64,000 bases of DNA from a virus, in IMG/VR virus record IMGVR_UViG_3300025141_000022, positions 120,914 through 184,913 of that record. One strand, 5' to 3'. The notes under the pieces were generated by a model, which saw only the letters and a program-made list of their open reading frames with translations, was not told where the DNA came from and did no database searches. Position 1 is the first letter of the stretch. Every line of letters begins with the position of its first letter. The translations under genes were made by a program, and so were the position numbers. Positions 34,618 to 43,065 of this stretch are shown here, piece after piece.

Positions 34618-35502
34618 ATGTCTTCTTTTCATTTAGCGGGCATAATCCCAGTCGCCGGCCAACCACTTGATTTTGAGATGCCATGGCATGATTGTATGCA
34701 GCCTCTGGCGCCGGGCTATCTTGCAATTCATCAAGCTGTGATGCAATGCGCGACAGCCGGCTGCGAAACGATTTGGATTATTTGTCATCGGGATATGCAG
34801 CCGCTTATTCGGCACGAAGTTGGAGAACATGTTCAAGACCCAGTGTGGTTTGGCCGTCCTTCACCATTTGCATCGGAAGAGAGAAAGACTATTCCAATAT
34901 ATTATATACCAATACACCCAAAAGATAGAGATAGAAGAGACTGTCTTGGGTGGAGCGTTCTTTACGGTGCCAACTGTGCATACTGGGTAAGTCGCAAGAT
35001 GAGCAAATGGGTAATACCTGATATGTATTACACAGCCTTTCCCTATGGAGTTTTTTCACTTAAAGAACTCCGACAACATCGAAAGCAGATATCGTCCCAT
35101 GAAAAGTTCTTTCTGACATATCAGGGCGAATCTGTGCAGCAAGGTCAATATTTGGGCTTCACATTCGATGCCGAGGATTTTAAGAAAATAAGGGCCCAGC
35201 TTCGTAAAGATGGCACGGGCATGTGGTCGGGAGACGAGTTAAAAGACGGCAAATACCCGACTAAAAAATTACCAGTCGAAGAAAGATACTCGGCAAGGTA
35301 TTTTTCTCTTGACAAAGTATTTAAAAATGTTATATTAGAGGGAGCAAATAAGGCAGAGTTGTCATGGTTCTATGATATAGGATCGTGGGAAGGCTACTGT
35401 AAATTTATTGGTTCTAGTGACCGAGAAAACATAAAAAAACCGTACAATAAAATTTTGAGTTATAGGGAGTTTAACGAAGTTGGATACGATATCGAAGATT
35501 AA
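34618..35502 (+). CDS. GT-A-type nucleotidyltransferase-like protein
   Basis: ATG 34618 is preferred (AAGG about 10 bases upstream) over ATG 34597, giving 294 residues. The opening LAGIIPVAGQPLDFEMPWHDCMQPLAPGYLAIHQAV (read as blocks) and ETIWIICHRDMQPLIRHEVG mirror NTP-transferase enzymes that activate sugar phosphates: an IIPVAG strand-loop, then a helix, then an xIWIxC strand. The strict GGxGxR loop is not present, so activity is uncertain. It may be involved in nucleotide or sugar modification. A promoter-like pair lies inside it at 35309, and the DnaE start overlaps its end. Confidence 0.55.
   Translation: MSSFHLAGIIPVAGQPLDFEMPWHDCMQPLAPGYLAIHQAVMQCATAGCETIWIICHRDMQPLIRHEVGEHVQDPVWFGRPSPFASEERKTIPIYYIPIHPKDRDRRDCLGWSVLYGANCAYWVSRKMSKWVIPDMYYTAFPYGVFSLKELRQHRKQISSHEKFFLTYQGESVQQGQYLGFTFDAEDFKKIRAQLRKDGTGMWSGDELKDGKYPTKKLPVEERYSARYFSLDKVFKNVILEGANKAELSWFYDIGSWEGYCKFIGSSDRENIKKPYNKILSYREFNEVGYDIED
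35309..35336 (+). promoter_or_regulatory. Possible intragenic promoter upstream of dnaE
   Basis: TTGACA (35309-35314) and TATATT (35331-35336) are 16 bases apart inside the upstream gene, 144 bases before the dnaE start. The match is as good as the intergenic promoters, but it may be a coding coincidence. Confidence 0.4.
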
Positions 35503-38500
35503 ATTTGTTGGATTACACGCACATAGTGTTGCTGGATCTATTTTTGATGCAATAGGGTTCCCACAGGAACATATGGATTTTGCATATCAAAATGGCTGTG
35601 ATGCACTAGCCCTGACTGACCATGGTAACATGAATGGGCTTCCGTATCAGGTACTGCATGCTAAAAGAATGCAGGCAGAGGGTAAAAACTTTAAACCAAT
35701 TTTTGGCGTCGAAGCGTATTTTATACCGGATCTGGCCCAATGGCGTGAAGAATATGATCAAGCCATGGCCGACAAGAAACGCGCACGTTCTCTAAAAAAA
35801 TCATCTCAATCTGGTGCGACCATTGAAGATGAAAACGCTAGCAAGACGGCTATTAAAGACATCATCCGACGCAGAGCACACTTGGTACTGGTGGCTCAAA
35901 ACCAGACTGGCCTAAATAACCTGTTTAAATTGATTTCGGAATCTTACCAGCCAGAGAATTATTATCGTTATCCTCGAATGGATTATGCCATGCTTAAGAA
36001 ATATGGCGAAGGAATTATCGCATCTTCAGCGTGCCTAGGCGGTGTGTATGCCCAAGATTATTGGCAAAGCTGGGAACAGAATGAGGATGGCGAGCGCCAC
36101 TTTAACGAACAAGAGTGTATGCGGCGAATGCGGATTACTACAGAGAAGATGGTAGATATTTTTGGAGATAGGTGGTATGGAGAATTGCAGTGGAACAACA
36201 TTGACGATCAGCATCGTTTAAACCAATATATTATTAAGGTTGCCGAAGAGTATGGCGTAGAGCTTGTTACAACTGCTGACAGTCATTATCCAAATCCCAC
36301 CGCGTGGAAAGACCGCGAACTTTATAAGCGTCTAGGTTGGCTAGGTAAGAGTAAACCAGATTACGAAACAAATGAGTTGCCGCCTGGGGTCGAAGAGATC
36401 GGGTATGAACTATATCCTAAAAACGGAGATCAGATTTGGGAGTCTTACAAGAAGTATTCGTCTGATTGTAATTTCGAATATGATGACGGTCTTGTTATGC
36501 GCTCGATCACCAACACACACATGATTGCGCACGAAAGAATTGATAACTTTATTCCTGACAATACTGTTCGTTTGCCCGATTTTGTGGTGCCTGAAGACAT
36601 GACTGCTGATGCCGCTCTTATTAAACTAAGCCTGGAGGGGCTAAAGAATTTAAATCTCCTCCAAGAAGAGGTTTATCGTGATCGTCTAAAGCGAGAGCTT
36701 GACGTTATTGCTGACAGAGGGTTCAGCAAATACTTCCTTACGATGAAAGCCATTTCAGATCGAGCAGCAGACAACATGCTCACTGGCCCCGGCCGAGGCA
36801 GCGCAGCGGGATCGTTAGTAGCCTATGTTTTGGGAATTACTCAGGTAGATCCTATTAAATATGGTTTGCTGTTCTCGCGTTTCTTGCGCTCAGACGCAAC
36901 AGACTATCCCGATATTGATTACGATGTGGCTGACCCGATGGTGCTCAAAGAGCGCTTGATCGAGGAGTGGGGAGAAGATACTGTTGCACCGATTTCTAAC
37001 TGGAACACACTCAAGCTCAGAAGCTTAATCAAAGACATTTCCAAGTTTTATGGAATCGAGTTTACGCAAGTTAATTCTGTGACTAGTAAGATGATCCATG
37101 AGGCCATTGGCCCTGCCAAGAAGCGACATGGGATCAAGGCCGGGGTATACAGTCCCACGTTTGAAGAGGTGATGGAATTCAGTACAACGCTGCAAGCCTT
37201 TTTGAATCAGTATCCATTTGTAAAGACTCACGTCGAAGCTCTGGTTGGCCAAGTTCGTTCATGCTCTCGGCATGCCGGCGGGATCGTTGTAGCGGAAAAC
37301 CTAGATCAGTATATGCCGCTGATTAACTCTGGTGGCGTTCGTCAAACACCGTGGTCAGAAGGCCAGAACGTCAGACATCTTGAGCCAATGGGGTTTATTA
37401 AGTTCGATATTTTAGGACTCTCCACATTGAGAATGATTGACGGAGCGGTTCAACATATTTTACGAAGACATCATGGAATTGAGGACTGCACATTTGAGCA
37501 CATTAAGGATTACTATAATCAAAATCTGCATCCTGATGTATTAGACATGAGTGATCAGTCTGTGTACGAGAATATTTTTCATGCCGGCACATGGGCTGGC
37601 ATCTTTCAGTTTACTGAAAATGGAGCGCAGCAGTTTTGCACCCGTGCAAAGCCAACAAGCATTATTGATATTGCTGCTATCACATCTATTTTTCGACCGG
37701 GCCCCCTTAGCGCCAATGTCGATAAGGACTATGTAGAGGCCAAGAGGAGTCCACAATATATTAAATATATTCATCCAATTGTTCAGGAGATCACCGAAGA
37801 AACGTATGGGTTCTTAATCTTTCAGGAGCAAATTGCACTACTCGCTCATAAGCTTGGTAAGGATTTGAGCCTTGATGAAGGTAACGCGCTTCGTAAACTA
37901 CTTACTAAGAAGGGTACAGGAAAAGGCAATGATAAGAAAACGATTATTTATAAAAAGTTTATGCAAGGTTGTCAAGATAAGGGCGTCACAAAGTCGAACA
38001 GTCAAAGATTGTGGGATACTTTTGAGTACTTTTCTGGCTATGGCTTTAATAAGTCACACGCAGTGTCGTACTCAATCCTGTCGTACCAATGCGCATGGTT
38101 GATGAATTATTATCCTGCTGAGTGGATGGCAGCCTTTCTCGACAAAGAGCCAGAGTCTAGAAAGGAAAAGGCCATTAACATAGCTAAGCGCTTTGGTTTC
38201 GATATCGCCCCTCTCAACGTCAACACTTCTGGTGTAGTTTGGGAAATCGATCAGGATCAGAAAACACTAATTCAGCCACTAACTTCGATAAAGGGTTTGG
38301 GCATCGCGGCAATTGAGCAGATTATTAACAATCGTCCGTTCCAGAGTGTTGAAAGTTTCATCTTTAACGAAGAGATAGTTTACAGCAAACTAAACAAGAA
38401 GGCGCTGGATGTGTTGATTAGAAGCGGCGCAACAGACTGCCTCATTGATGGTAGGTTTACTGGCGCGAGGCACTTCTGGTCTGCTGTCGCCGTGGACCGC

Positions 38501-38935
38501 CCTAGGAAGGAGAAGAATCTAGTCGAAAATATTGAACTCTACTCCCCCGAAGGCGATTTCACAGAGGCTGAAAAAATTCAGTACCTCGTTGATTTGACTG
38601 GAGTGTTCCCCTTGAATAAGGTTATCACACTTGAGGTACAAGAAAGGCTAGAACAGATGTGTGTTCCTCCGTTGGCGGAATATGATCCAGATTTACATAT
38701 CGCGTGGTTTGTTCCAAGAAATATTATTCCGCGAAAAACAAAAAACGGTAAAGACTACTGGATTGTAGAGGTTATTGATTCGACAAGTAAATTGACAAAA
38801 ATCCGATGTTGGGGAATCCGACCGGGCCGGGACAACTTGCATATAAATAGGCCATATATGGCCAAGCTTGATTACAATCCAGAGTGGGGATTTTCAACAA
38901 GATCACTGAGGCACAATTTTAAACTTCTAGGATAA
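35480..38935 (+). CDS. dnaE: DNA polymerase III alpha subunit (DnaE-type replicase)
   Basis: A TTG start at 35480 gives 1151 residues, the usual DnaE length. The PHP domain opens with GLHAHSVAGSIFDAIG and ALALTDHGNM. The C-family palm has GPGRGSAAGSLVAYVL, YPDIDYDVAD (canonical PDFDVDF, two catalytic Asp) and KFDILGLSTLRMID (third Asp). Further blocks are FRPGPLS, FGFNKSHAVSYS-like (GYGFNKSHAVSYSILSYQ) and a C-terminal domain. This is a cellular-type replicase, rather than the B-family polymerase of T4. Together with the gp41-type helicase it makes an unusual hybrid replisome. No clamp or clamp loader is visible in this window. The stop is 4 bases from the HNH gene. Confidence 0.93.
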   Translation: MDTISKIKFVGLHAHSVAGSIFDAIGFPQEHMDFAYQNGCDALALTDHGNMNGLPYQVLHAKRMQAEGKNFKPIFGVEAYFIPDLAQWREEYDQAMADKKRARSLKKSSQSGATIEDENASKTAIKDIIRRRAHLVLVAQNQTGLNNLFKLISESYQPENYYRYPRMDYAMLKKYGEGIIASSACLGGVYAQDYWQSWEQNEDGERHFNEQECMRRMRITTEKMVDIFGDRWYGELQWNNIDDQHRLNQYIIKVAEEYGVELVTTADSHYPNPTAWKDRELYKRLGWLGKSKPDYETNELPPGVEEIGYELYPKNGDQIWESYKKYSSDCNFEYDDGLVMRSITNTHMIAHERIDNFIPDNTVRLPDFVVPEDMTADAALIKLSLEGLKNLNLLQEEVYRDRLKRELDVIADRGFSKYFLTMKAISDRAADNMLTGPGRGSAAGSLVAYVLGITQVDPIKYGLLFSRFLRSDATDYPDIDYDVADPMVLKERLIEEWGEDTVAPISNWNTLKLRSLIKDISKFYGIEFTQVNSVTSKMIHEAIGPAKKRHGIKAGVYSPTFEEVMEFSTTLQAFLNQYPFVKTHVEALVGQVRSCSRHAGGIVVAENLDQYMPLINSGGVRQTPWSEGQNVRHLEPMGFIKFDILGLSTLRMIDGAVQHILRRHHGIEDCTFEHIKDYYNQNLHPDVLDMSDQSVYENIFHAGTWAGIFQFTENGAQQFCTRAKPTSIIDIAAITSIFRPGPLSANVDKDYVEAKRSPQYIKYIHPIVQEITEETYGFLIFQEQIALLAHKLGKDLSLDEGNALRKLLTKKGTGKGNDKKTIIYKKFMQGCQDKGVTKSNSQRLWDTFEYFSGYGFNKSHAVSYSILSYQCAWLMNYYPAEWMAAFLDKEPESRKEKAINIAKRFGFDIAPLNVNTSGVVWEIDQDQKTLIQPLTSIKGLGIAAIEQIINNRPFQSVESFIFNEEIVYSKLNKKALDVLIRSGATDCLIDGRFTGARHFWSAVAVDRPRKEKNLVENIELYSPEGDFTEAEKIQYLVDLTGVFPLNKVITLEVQERLEQMCVPPLAEYDPDLHIAWFVPRNIIPRKTKNGKDYWIVEVIDSTSKLTKIRCWGIRPGRDNLHINRPYMAKLDYNPEWGFSTRSLRHNFKLLG

Positions 38936-38938
38936 GAT

Positions 38939-39466
38939 GTGAGTAAAAAATCTAAGATGAGCTTCTTTGAAAGCTTTGATCATACAGATAAGTCGGCATG
39001 GGCTACGAAAAGACTAAATGATGACGAATTCATTATAAGAAGTAGAGGTTCCCTATCTGGCAGTTGCGAACATTGCGGGCAAGAATACAGGATAAAATCA
39101 GCAACACATAAATATTGCAGTAAGGCGTGTTCCCGTCAGAGCATGAAGGATAAAAGGAAGGCAAGAGGGTTTTCGGAATATAGCGCAGGTAAATTAAGGT
39201 TTCTAGTTTTTAACAGAGATAATTTTTGCTGCATCTATTGTGGCAGGGCCACTTGGAATACGGACAATTTAATATTACATGCTGATCATATTCACCCAGC
39301 TAGTAAAGGCGGTGCCGACACTATTGATAATTTAGTTACCAGTTGTAGTGAATGTAATGTTGCAAAAGGTGCGGATTTAGTTTATAATGTAGAAGAGATA
39401 TTGGCAGAAGTGCAAAAAAGAAACAAACAAATTGGAAAATTAAAGGAGAAATTAAATGATTCTTGA
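38939..39466 (+). CDS. HNH endonuclease with zinc ribbon
   Basis: GTG 38939 follows the dnaE stop directly (AGGAT box), giving 175 residues; ATG 38957 is possible. A CEHC...CSKAC zinc ribbon near residue 38 precedes the HNH core: FCCIYCGR, HADHIHPASKGGADTIDNL and CSECNVAKG, with the Asp-His pair and metal-binding His/Asn. It might be a homing nuclease, but it is embedded without disrupting neighbours, overlaps the dUTPase gene and could act in DNA processing or packaging. Confidence 0.85.
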   Translation: MSKKSKMSFFESFDHTDKSAWATKRLNDDEFIIRSRGSLSGSCEHCGQEYRIKSATHKYCSKACSRQSMKDKRKARGFSEYSAGKLRFLVFNRDNFCCIYCGRATWNTDNLILHADHIHPASKGGADTIDNLVTSCSECNVAKGADLVYNVEEILAEVQKRNKQIGKLKEKLNDS

Positions 39467-39938
39467 ATATAGCAGAGTAAGAGAAGACGTGGTGCCACCA
39501 ACAAGGGCAAACCCCAGTGATGCAGGGTTGGACTTGTTTTTTAACCCTGAGCCTGAGAGCATCATCGTTCACGAGTTAAACGACAGTATTACAATTGAGC
39601 CTGGACAGAGCGTGTTGGTTCCAACTGGCTACAGATTTGGTGTGCCTCATGGGTATATGCTAGAGATCAAAAACAGATCTAGCGTTGCCTACAAGCGTTC
39701 TTTGCTTGTAGGGGCCTGTGTGGTCGATAGTGGATACGACGGGGAGGTCTTCGTAAACCTTCACAATGTTGGGCAAGAGCCGCAGGTTCTAAGCCCCAAA
39801 GATAAGATTGCCCAAGCAGTTCTCGTACCAGTGGTGCCCTTTAGGGCGATGGAGACACAAAACGGAAATCTATATGGTTGGTACCCGATCACCATCAGTG
39901 AAAGGGGCACTGGCGCACTGGGGAGCACAGATGAATAA
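39456..39938 (+). CDS. dut: dUTPase (trimeric)
   Basis: This 160-residue protein starts within the end of the HNH gene, after AAAGGAG. The five dUTPase motifs are visible: AGLDLF (1), IKNRSSVA (2), VVDSGYDGEVFVNLHN (3), the PKDKIAQAVLVPV strand (4) and a C-terminal RGTGALGST (5, canonical RGxGGFGST). It removes dUTP and supplies dUMP, and it works with the dCMP deaminase at 22405. Confidence 0.92.
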   Translation: MILEYSRVREDVVPPTRANPSDAGLDLFFNPEPESIIVHELNDSITIEPGQSVLVPTGYRFGVPHGYMLEIKNRSSVAYKRSLLVGACVVDSGYDGEVFVNLHNVGQEPQVLSPKDKIAQAVLVPVVPFRAMETQNGNLYGWYPITISERGTGALGSTDE

Positions 39939-40416
39939 GGCAACGCAGGCAGTATTGTTTTCCAGCAAAACTAATCTGTGGGAAACCCCGAAAGATTTTT
40001 TTGATAAATTGAATTGGAGATTTGGACCTTTTGATTTGGATCCTTGTGCGACTCCGCATAACACAAAGTGTGCCAATTTTTATACCGAAGCTGAAGACGG
40101 CCTCTCAAAGAGTTGGCAGGGTCATACAGTATTTGTTAATCCTCCGTATGGTCGAGACATTGGCAAGTGGATTAAAAAGGCTCACGAAGAAACTCAACAA
40201 GATGTGGATACGAAAGTCGTCATGCTAATTCCTGCCAGAACAGATACAAAATACTGGCACGACTATGTTATGAAGGCCGAACTTGTATTTTTTGTCAAGG
40301 GAAGATTAAAGTTTGGCGACAGCGAAAACAGTGCCCCTTTTCCATCGGCAGTTGTTGTTTTTAGGAAGCACACAAACACGGGCGGCAACCCGCTTATGGG
40401 AGCACTGGGCAGATGA
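39931..40416 (+). CDS. dam: DNA N6-adenine methyltransferase, phage Dam type
   Basis: The start chosen is ATG 39931 (GGGGAG box), overlapping the dUTPase end, giving 161 residues. The frame is open further upstream only over dUTPase. The phage N6-adenine methyltransferase pattern is clear: WETPKDFFDKLNWRFGPFDLDPCATP, then VFVNPPYGRDIGKWIKKA with the NPPY catalytic motif, and a final FPSAVVVF strand. It may methylate GATC-like sites to protect phage DNA from restriction or to mark it. It overlaps the next gene by 4 bases. Confidence 0.88.
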   Translation: MNKATQAVLFSSKTNLWETPKDFFDKLNWRFGPFDLDPCATPHNTKCANFYTEAEDGLSKSWQGHTVFVNPPYGRDIGKWIKKAHEETQQDVDTKVVMLIPARTDTKYWHDYVMKAELVFFVKGRLKFGDSENSAPFPSAVVVFRKHTNTGGNPLMGALGR

Positions 40417-40706
40417 ACCGAAAAGAGCGAAGAAGATTAAAGAAGCAGCAAGAAAAGAAAGGTAACAAAGAATTGGAAGAAAAAATAGGACTATTCGACA
40501 AGATACCAGACCGCTGCTTAACTTGTGGTCTAGATTTTGATAAGACTGATAAAGAACAGGTCACTACATGGTTCGTTGCTGTGCGAGAAAAAGAACAAAA
40601 GGTAAATTTATATTGTCCAACGTGCTGGGAGACAGCCCAAAGTCTTATAAAAGAATTTTATGATCATATGAACAGCAAATACAATGAAGAAGAAGGAGAA
40701 GAATGA
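40413..40706 (+). CDS. Small zinc-binding protein
   Basis: This 97-residue protein has a very basic N-terminus (NRKERRRLKKQQEKK) and two Cys pairs, CLTC at residues 35-38 and CPTC near residue 72, forming a probable zinc ribbon. The C-terminus is acidic. It overlaps both neighbours (ATGA with Dam and with the next gene). A nucleic-acid-binding role is plausible, but no family is recognised. Confidence 0.6.
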   Translation: MNRKERRRLKKQQEKKGNKELEEKIGLFDKIPDRCLTCGLDFDKTDKEQVTTWFVAVREKEQKVNLYCPTCWETAQSLIKEFYDHMNSKYNEEEGEE

Positions 40707-41737
40707 TGACATGGACGAAGATGGGATTAAGTTTTGATGATGTGCTGATTGAGCCACAGTTTTCTACTATTCAAACCAGAAGCGAGGTTGATATTGGAGC
40801 AGATTTAGATGCTCGCCACCATTTACAGGTGCCAGTTATATCCAGCCCAATGGATACAGTAACCGAGACGGCCATGGCTGTTGCTATGCGTAACTCGGGA
40901 GGCTTAGGCATCATTCACAGATACAACACAATCGAAAAACAAGTTGATATAATTGATCGCCTTGTAGCTGAAGACCCTAAAGCGGTTGCTGCCGCAGCTA
41001 TCGGGGTCACTGGTGACTATGAAGAACGCGCATGGGCTCTCTATGACGCCGGCGCTAGGGTTCTTTGTATTGACGTAGCTCATGGACACCACGTTCTTAT
41101 GAAGCAAGGGATTGAGAATATAAGACGCGTTCTTGGCGACGAGGTGCATATTATGGCTGGCAACGTAGCTACGCTACAGGCCACTAATGATTTGGCTGAC
41201 TGGGGAGCAAACAGTGTTCGCATTGGCATTGGAGGAGGATCCATCTGCTCCACTAGGGTTCAAACTGGTCATGGTATCCCCACCTTTCAATCAGTCTACG
41301 ATTGTGCAAAAACAGATCGCGATGTGGTTTTGATCGCTGATGGCGGTATTAAAAACTCAGGAGATATAGTCAAGTCTCTTGCAGCCGGCGCAGATTTTGT
41401 TATGGTTGGCTCACTGCTGGCTGGCACAATGGAATCACCCGGTGAGGTACACCGTTCGCCTACTGGAGAGCCACGGAAACAATATCGAGGCATGGCCAGC
41501 GCAGCCGCACAAGTTGATTGGAGAGGCAAGGCTTCCTCCTTGGAGGGTATTTCTACGACCATTCCTTACAAGGGCAGCGTAAAGCCAATAATGGAACAAC
41601 TAGCAAATGGCATTCGGAGCGGGTTTTCCTATTCGGGAGCGAGAACGGTGAAGCAGTTCCAGGCCAAAGTTAAATTTATTAGACAGACTCACTCGGCTCA
41701 GGTTGAAAGTTCAACTCACATTTTGAGAGAACTATAA
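40703..41737 (+). CDS. IMP dehydrogenase / GMP reductase family enzyme without CBS domains
   Basis: This 344-residue TIM-barrel protein opens [14 protein letters not shown] and has [26 protein letters not shown], the active-site loop [15 protein letters not shown] (Cys182), an [25 protein letters not shown] phosphate site and [10 protein letters not shown]. The MDTVTE block is IMPDH-like. However, there is no CBS insertion and no Arg-Tyr catalytic flap, and its length equals GMP reductase (about 345). It either makes XMP from IMP or returns GMP to IMP. In either case it would redirect host purines. It is rarely seen in phages. SD and ATGATG start overlap the previous gene. Confidence 0.85.
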   Translation: MMTWTKMGLSFDDVLIEPQFSTIQTRSEVDIGADLDARHHLQVPVISSPMDTVTETAMAVAMRNSGGLGIIHRYNTIEKQVDIIDRLVAEDPKAVAAAAIGVTGDYEERAWALYDAGARVLCIDVAHGHHVLMKQGIENIRRVLGDEVHIMAGNVATLQATNDLADWGANSVRIGIGGGSICSTRVQTGHGIPTFQSVYDCAKTDRDVVLIADGGIKNSGDIVKSLAAGADFVMVGSLLAGTMESPGEVHRSPTGEPRKQYRGMASAAAQVDWRGKASSLEGISTTIPYKGSVKPIMEQLANGIRSGFSYSGARTVKQFQAKVKFIRQTHSAQVESSTHILREL

Positions 41738-42075
41738 TGGGCAAGAATGACGAGACTGAGGCTAAAGAGAGAATTGTTGTCCGAATTACGGAACGTGAAA
41801 AGGCTGATTTAAAGATTAAGCTTCATTCCGATGGTTTGACACTGAGCAAGTTTATGCGCACCGCTGTTGCGTCCTACTTGCAGGAAGATGACAGCTTTAT
41901 GCAGTGGGCCGATGAGCACTTATATCCCAACAGTTATATTAAAAGTAAAGCTCAAAGGGCGAAGAGTAAATCTTTGCGAGAAGAAGGGAAGCACATAAAA
42001 GACAAGTTTGTTTTAGATGAAGGAGAAGTGTCGAATATATTTGACATTATTGAAAAGGAGTATCCAGAATTATGA
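41737..42075 (+). CDS. Ribbon-helix-helix-like regulator
   Basis: This 112-residue protein begins with RIVVRITEREKADLKIKLH, then LTLSKFMRTAVASYLQ, the strand-helix-helix layout of small RHH repressors. A charged helical tail follows. It overlaps the IMPDH-family gene (TAATG) and the sigma-like gene (ATGA), so the two putative transcription factors are co-expressed. It may control phage middle or late genes. Confidence 0.6.
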   Translation: MGKNDETEAKERIVVRITEREKADLKIKLHSDGLTLSKFMRTAVASYLQEDDSFMQWADEHLYPNSYIKSKAQRAKSKSLREEGKHIKDKFVLDEGEVSNIFDIIEKEYPEL

Positions 42076-42317
42076 GGCTGTGTGAGAAGATGTGTTTGGA
42101 CAAGAATGTTTCGTGCCCAAACAAGGATTGTAGAATGTGGATAGATTATGAGGAAGATTTGAATTGCACACTAATTACTGTCAGGAAGCACGGTAATTTA
42201 ACTTTGAGAGAGGTAGCGGTGCGAGAAGGCGTTAGCTTTGTTCGAATAAAACAAATAGAGCAAAAAGCCTTAGAGAAGCTTAAGAAGAAAAATTTAGAGC
42301 TTTTCCACTCGCCATGA
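42072..42317 (+). CDS. Mini sigma-factor-like protein (region 4 plus Cys cluster)
   Basis: This 81-residue protein has five Cys in its first 31 residues (C4, C8, C15, C20, C31), which may bind zinc. The C-terminal half reads GNLTLREVAVREGVSFVRIKQIEQKALEKL, a close match to the helix-turn-helix of sigma70 region 4.2 (TLEEVGxxFxVTxxRIRQIExKALxKL). No regions 2 or 3 are present. It could be a late-gene sigma-like factor or an adaptor that binds RNA polymerase beta-flap, comparable in role to T4 gp55/gp33. The candidate late motif lies 31 bases downstream of its stop. Confidence 0.65.
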   Translation: MRLCEKMCLDKNVSCPNKDCRMWIDYEEDLNCTLITVRKHGNLTLREVAVREGVSFVRIKQIEQKALEKLKKKNLELFHSP

Positions 42318-42347
42318 CAAAAAAAGGTCATTTACCAAACTTAAATA

Positions 42348-42356
42348 CTATTTACT
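42348..42356 (+). promoter_or_regulatory. Possible late-promoter motif CTATTTACT
   Basis: This copy of CTATTTA[CT]T stands 56 bases before the acidic-protein start. The flanking ACTATTTACT-T-GAAC is also shared with the copy at 2972. Confidence 0.35.
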
Positions 42357-42411
42357 TTGAACGTACCAAGTACCGTTTTGCAAAATTATATTTTTAGGAG
42401 TAGACAATAGA

Positions 42412-42987
42412 ATGAGCACCAAAAAACCGTTACTAAATGAGAGCGTGGTTCGTAGGTTCTTAAAGCTTGCTGATGTTAAGCCCATCAATGAAGAGTGGTA
42501 TACATCAATTTATGAGCAAGAAGATGAGGAGCCCCTACCCGGCGAAGGTGAGGAAGATGCCGCACTGGAGCCCATGGAACTGGGAGAACCCGAAGCAGAG
42601 ATGCCAGAAGACGAATTGGCGGATCCCGTTGGAGATGAACCAGCTGCCGATCCAATGAGTGAAGAAGGCGTCGAGGAGTTGGTGTCCGCTATTGCCGATG
42701 CTATCCAAAGCGTGACCGGCGTAGAAGTTGGGGTCGAAGGCGGCGAAGGGGGTGAGGAACTGCCCGCCGAAGAGCCTGAAGCTGGTCTGGAAGAGCCCGC
42801 CGAACTCGGCGCAGAAGCGCCCATGGGCGACGAAGGACTTCCACCCGAAGGGGGCGCAGATCTTGGCGCAGCCGAAGAAGAGCCAGCCAATAGAGGCGGC
42901 GGCATGTACGAGGGTCAACTTACCGATGACGTTATCAACGAGGTCACCCGTCGAGTAGCAGCCCGCCTGATGAAAATCAACAGATAA
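42412..42987 (+). CDS. Highly acidic low-complexity protein (scaffold-like?)
   Basis: This 191-residue protein starts at ATG 42412 behind TTAGGAG. The first 35 residues form a basic helix (NESVVRRFLKLADV). About 110 residues of Glu/Pro/Gly/Ala-rich disorder follow (strings such as GEPEAEMPEDELADP), ending in a helix (DVINEVTRRVAARLMKI). Acidic proteins flanked by helices are found among phage prohead core or scaffold proteins, but this is only an analogy. A terminator follows, so it forms its own transcription unit. Confidence 0.55.
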   Translation: MSTKKPLLNESVVRRFLKLADVKPINEEWYTSIYEQEDEEPLPGEGEEDAALEPMELGEPEAEMPEDELADPVGDEPAADPMSEEGVEELVSAIADAIQSVTGVEVGVEGGEGGEELPAEEPEAGLEEPAELGAEAPMGDEGLPPEGGADLGAAEEEPANRGGGMYEGQLTDDVINEVTRRVAARLMKINR

Positions 42988-43014
42988 TAAATAACAATAA
43001 ACATTAAAATGGGG

Positions 43015-43052
43015 CCACAGCTATGATAACATTTAGCTGTGGTTTTATTTTA
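43015..43052 (+). terminator. Rho-independent terminator
   Basis: A 9-bp stem (43015-43023 with 43034-43042, 10-base loop) is followed by TTTTATTTT. It ends the transcript of the acidic protein. Confidence 0.82.
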
Positions 43053-43065
43053 ATGGGAGTGGTGA

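Noticed and set aside
38939-39466. HNH gene as part of an intron or inteined dnaE
   Set aside because: The dnaE frame is complete with a normal C-terminus and stop, and the neighbouring genes are intact and overlap the HNH gene as in an ordinary operon.
40703-41737. Plain annotation as IMP dehydrogenase (guaB)
   Set aside because: The CBS domains and the Arg-Tyr flap are missing and the length is that of GMP reductase, so only the family is stated.
42314-42335. Terminator hairpin ATGAC...GTCAT after the sigma-like gene
   Set aside because: The stem is only 5 bp and no T tract follows.
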